From NCBI GenBank assembly GCA_936914845.1, contig CAKZGE010000004.1:1-64000 (forward strand): a stretch of 64,000 nt of DNA. Reading direction: 5' to 3'. The notes under the pieces are model-generated. The model saw nothing but the letters and a program-made list of their open reading frames with translations. It made no database searches and had not been told where the DNA came from. This document shows, in pieces, positions 62,907 through 64,000 of this stretch (position 1 is its first letter; every line of letters starts with the position of its first letter). This stretch comes from an uncultured Chloracidobacterium sp. Lineage in GTDB: Bacteria; Acidobacteriota; Blastocatellia; Pyrinomonadales; Pyrinomonadaceae. The position numbers were made by a program, and so were the translations under genes.

Positions 62907-64000
62907 ATGCATGTTTGTCATTTTTCAGATACGTCAATAAGTGGGTCCTTTTTTGAGAACTTGGCGAGGGGACTTTCCTCTGAGGGTGTGGAAATTACGC
63001 TGATGACCTTAGGGACATCGGAAAAGCCGCAGTGGGCGGAGACAATTCCCGGCGTAAATTTTGTGTCTTTAGGAGCTGACAAAAAGATCTTTTACCCGAA
63101 AGCTCTTTGTGGCCTTTTTTCTACCCTAAACAAGCAGGATATCGACATTCTTCAAACGCACCTGTATTACCCGGGGTTGTTGGGGGTGTTAAGCAAATAT
63201 TTTGGACATAAAAAACCCGTAATTCTTACGCGTCACCATTCGGGCGTGGTGAGAATGCTAGGGTCGAGGTTCCACATAGCCGCTGATAGGTGGATGGCGG
63301 AAAAAGCGGATTTGATCGTTGCTGCATCGGGTGGCACTGCAAACTATGCAAGAGATATCGATAGAGTAAAAAATACTATTCAAACTATCTATTATGGGTT
63401 CGATTTTGCCAAATTAAACTATTCTTCGGAATCGCGAAGTGAAATAAGGGAGGCCTTTAATATTGGATCAAATGAAATTTTGGTCGGGTATATAGGCAAT
63501 TTCATATCGGGTAAGGGACATATCGAATTACTGAGAGCTTTTCGAAAGTCGGGGTTGCCGAACGGAAAGTTAGCTTTGATCGGCAGGGGCGAGCTTTCGG
63601 AAGTAACGCAGTATATCGAGCAAAACGGGCTAGGAGAAAAAGTTATATTACCGGGATTTCGAACAGATGTTGCCGAGTGTTTGTCGGCGATGGATGTATT
63701 TGTTCAACCCTCTTTGTCCGAAGCGTTTAGCCAGGTATTGATCGAGGCAATGGGCGTAGGACTTCCGGTCATAGCAACGAATGTCGGGGGAGCCGCCGAG
63801 GTGCTGGAAAAAGACGCATACGGACTTTTGATAGAACCCGGAGATATTGATGCGATGGCTGAAAGAATCACCTATCTTTACAAAGATCCGCAAGAACGAA
63901 AGCGATTCGCAGAGGCGGGTAAGAAAAAGGTCCGCAGTTCCTACACGGTGGAAAGAATGGTAACGGAACATATCCGGCTTTATGAGGATCTATTAAAGTA
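62907..64000 (+). CDS. GT4 family glycosyltransferase, cut by the window edge
   Basis: 364 codons visible from the ATG at 62907, and the last two bases (TA) may begin the stop codon. GT-B fold: N-terminal MHVCHFSDTSISGSFFENLA, linker strand VGYIGNFISGKGHIELLRAF, and the C-terminal PSLSEAFSQVLIEAMGVGLP with the E-x7-E pair, followed by VIATNVGGAAEVL. Transfers a sugar from a nucleotide donor to the growing lipid-linked unit on the cytoplasmic side. Same AT-rich composition as its neighbours. Donor and acceptor unknown. Confidence 0.93.
   Translation, partial: MHVCHFSDTSISGSFFENLARGLSSEGVEITLMTLGTSEKPQWAETIPGVNFVSLGADKKIFYPKALCGLFSTLNKQDIDILQTHLYYPGLLGVLSKYFGHKKPVILTRHHSGVVRMLGSRFHIAADRWMAEKADLIVAASGGTANYARDIDRVKNTIQTIYYGFDFAKLNYSSESRSEIREAFNIGSNEILVGYIGNFISGKGHIELLRAFRKSGLPNGKLALIGRGELSEVTQYIEQNGLGEKVILPGFRTDVAECLSAMDVFVQPSLSEAFSQVLIEAMGVGLPVIATNVGGAAEVLEKDAYGLLIEPGDIDAMAERITYLYKDPQERKRFAEAGKKKVRSSYTVERMVTEHIRLYEDLLK

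Overview
The window is a chromosomal segment from a diderm heterotrophic bacterium. Protein styles and gene set (two-ended FadN/FadA beta-oxidation, many small secreted or lipoprotein NTF2-like proteins, S46 and M61 peptidases, OPT transporter, DUF4386, Mpl, DUF6600/FecR protein) and the dispersed palindromic repeats best suit Acidobacteriota, probably Blastocatellia. That placement is inference: no rRNA or universal marker other than GuaA is present. Mpl indicates recycling of meso-DAP peptidoglycan.

Layout. (1) 0-2.6 kb: edge of a palindromic repeat cluster, an orphan hypothetical gene, and an Rhs C-terminal tip (frameshifted) carrying a Cys-His amidase-like toxin domain, with an overlapping small membrane gene that looks like its immunity gene. 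(2) 2.6-4.7 kb: flotillin/NfeD membrane-microdomain pair. (3) 5-23 kb: ordinary chromosome, with OPT transporter, lipoproteins, PilZ, fatty acid hydroxylase, fadN and fadA (each preceded by a FadR-type TGAATGA-N4-TCATTCA operator), DUF4442 thioesterase-like protein, HAD phosphatase, lipase, tag, ybaK, SRPBCC, TPR. (4) 23.32-37.28 kb: an integrative element inserted in the anticodon loop of tRNA-Asn, bounded by 47-bp direct repeats. It has a tyrosine integrase, an excisionase, integrase arm sites at both ends, and a compact defence operon: dcm-type C5 methyltransferase, MORC/MutL-like GHKL ATPase, Z1 helicase-like ATPase, DUF4420 PD-(D/E)XK protein, AIPR protein and Vsr endonuclease, followed by a frameshifted AlbA_2/ATP-binding regulator. 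(5) 37.5-60.5 kb: housekeeping and accessory genes (guaA, mpl, secreted proteins, M61 and S46 peptidases, aminotransferase, Crp/Fnr regulator, isochorismatase-like hydrolase, PAS histidine kinase with its NarL-type regulator), interrupted at 53.9-54.5 kb by a dense cluster of short palindromes and 53-bp tandem repeats. (6) 60.6-64 kb: start of a surface-polysaccharide locus (flippase, FkbM methyltransferase, GT4 glycosyltransferase). The base composition becomes abruptly AT-richer partway through the flippase gene.

The most interesting unit is the element at 23.3-37.3 kb. Its six defence genes are stacked with overlaps or gaps of a few bases, so they should be made together. A methyltransferase marks self DNA, Vsr repairs the T:G mismatches that follow m5C deamination, and the ATPase, Z1, nuclease-fold and AIPR proteins presumably act as a multi-subunit effector. 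The association of MORC-like ATPases and Z1 proteins with restriction-modification operons is known from comparative genomics, but the mechanism is not established as far as I know.
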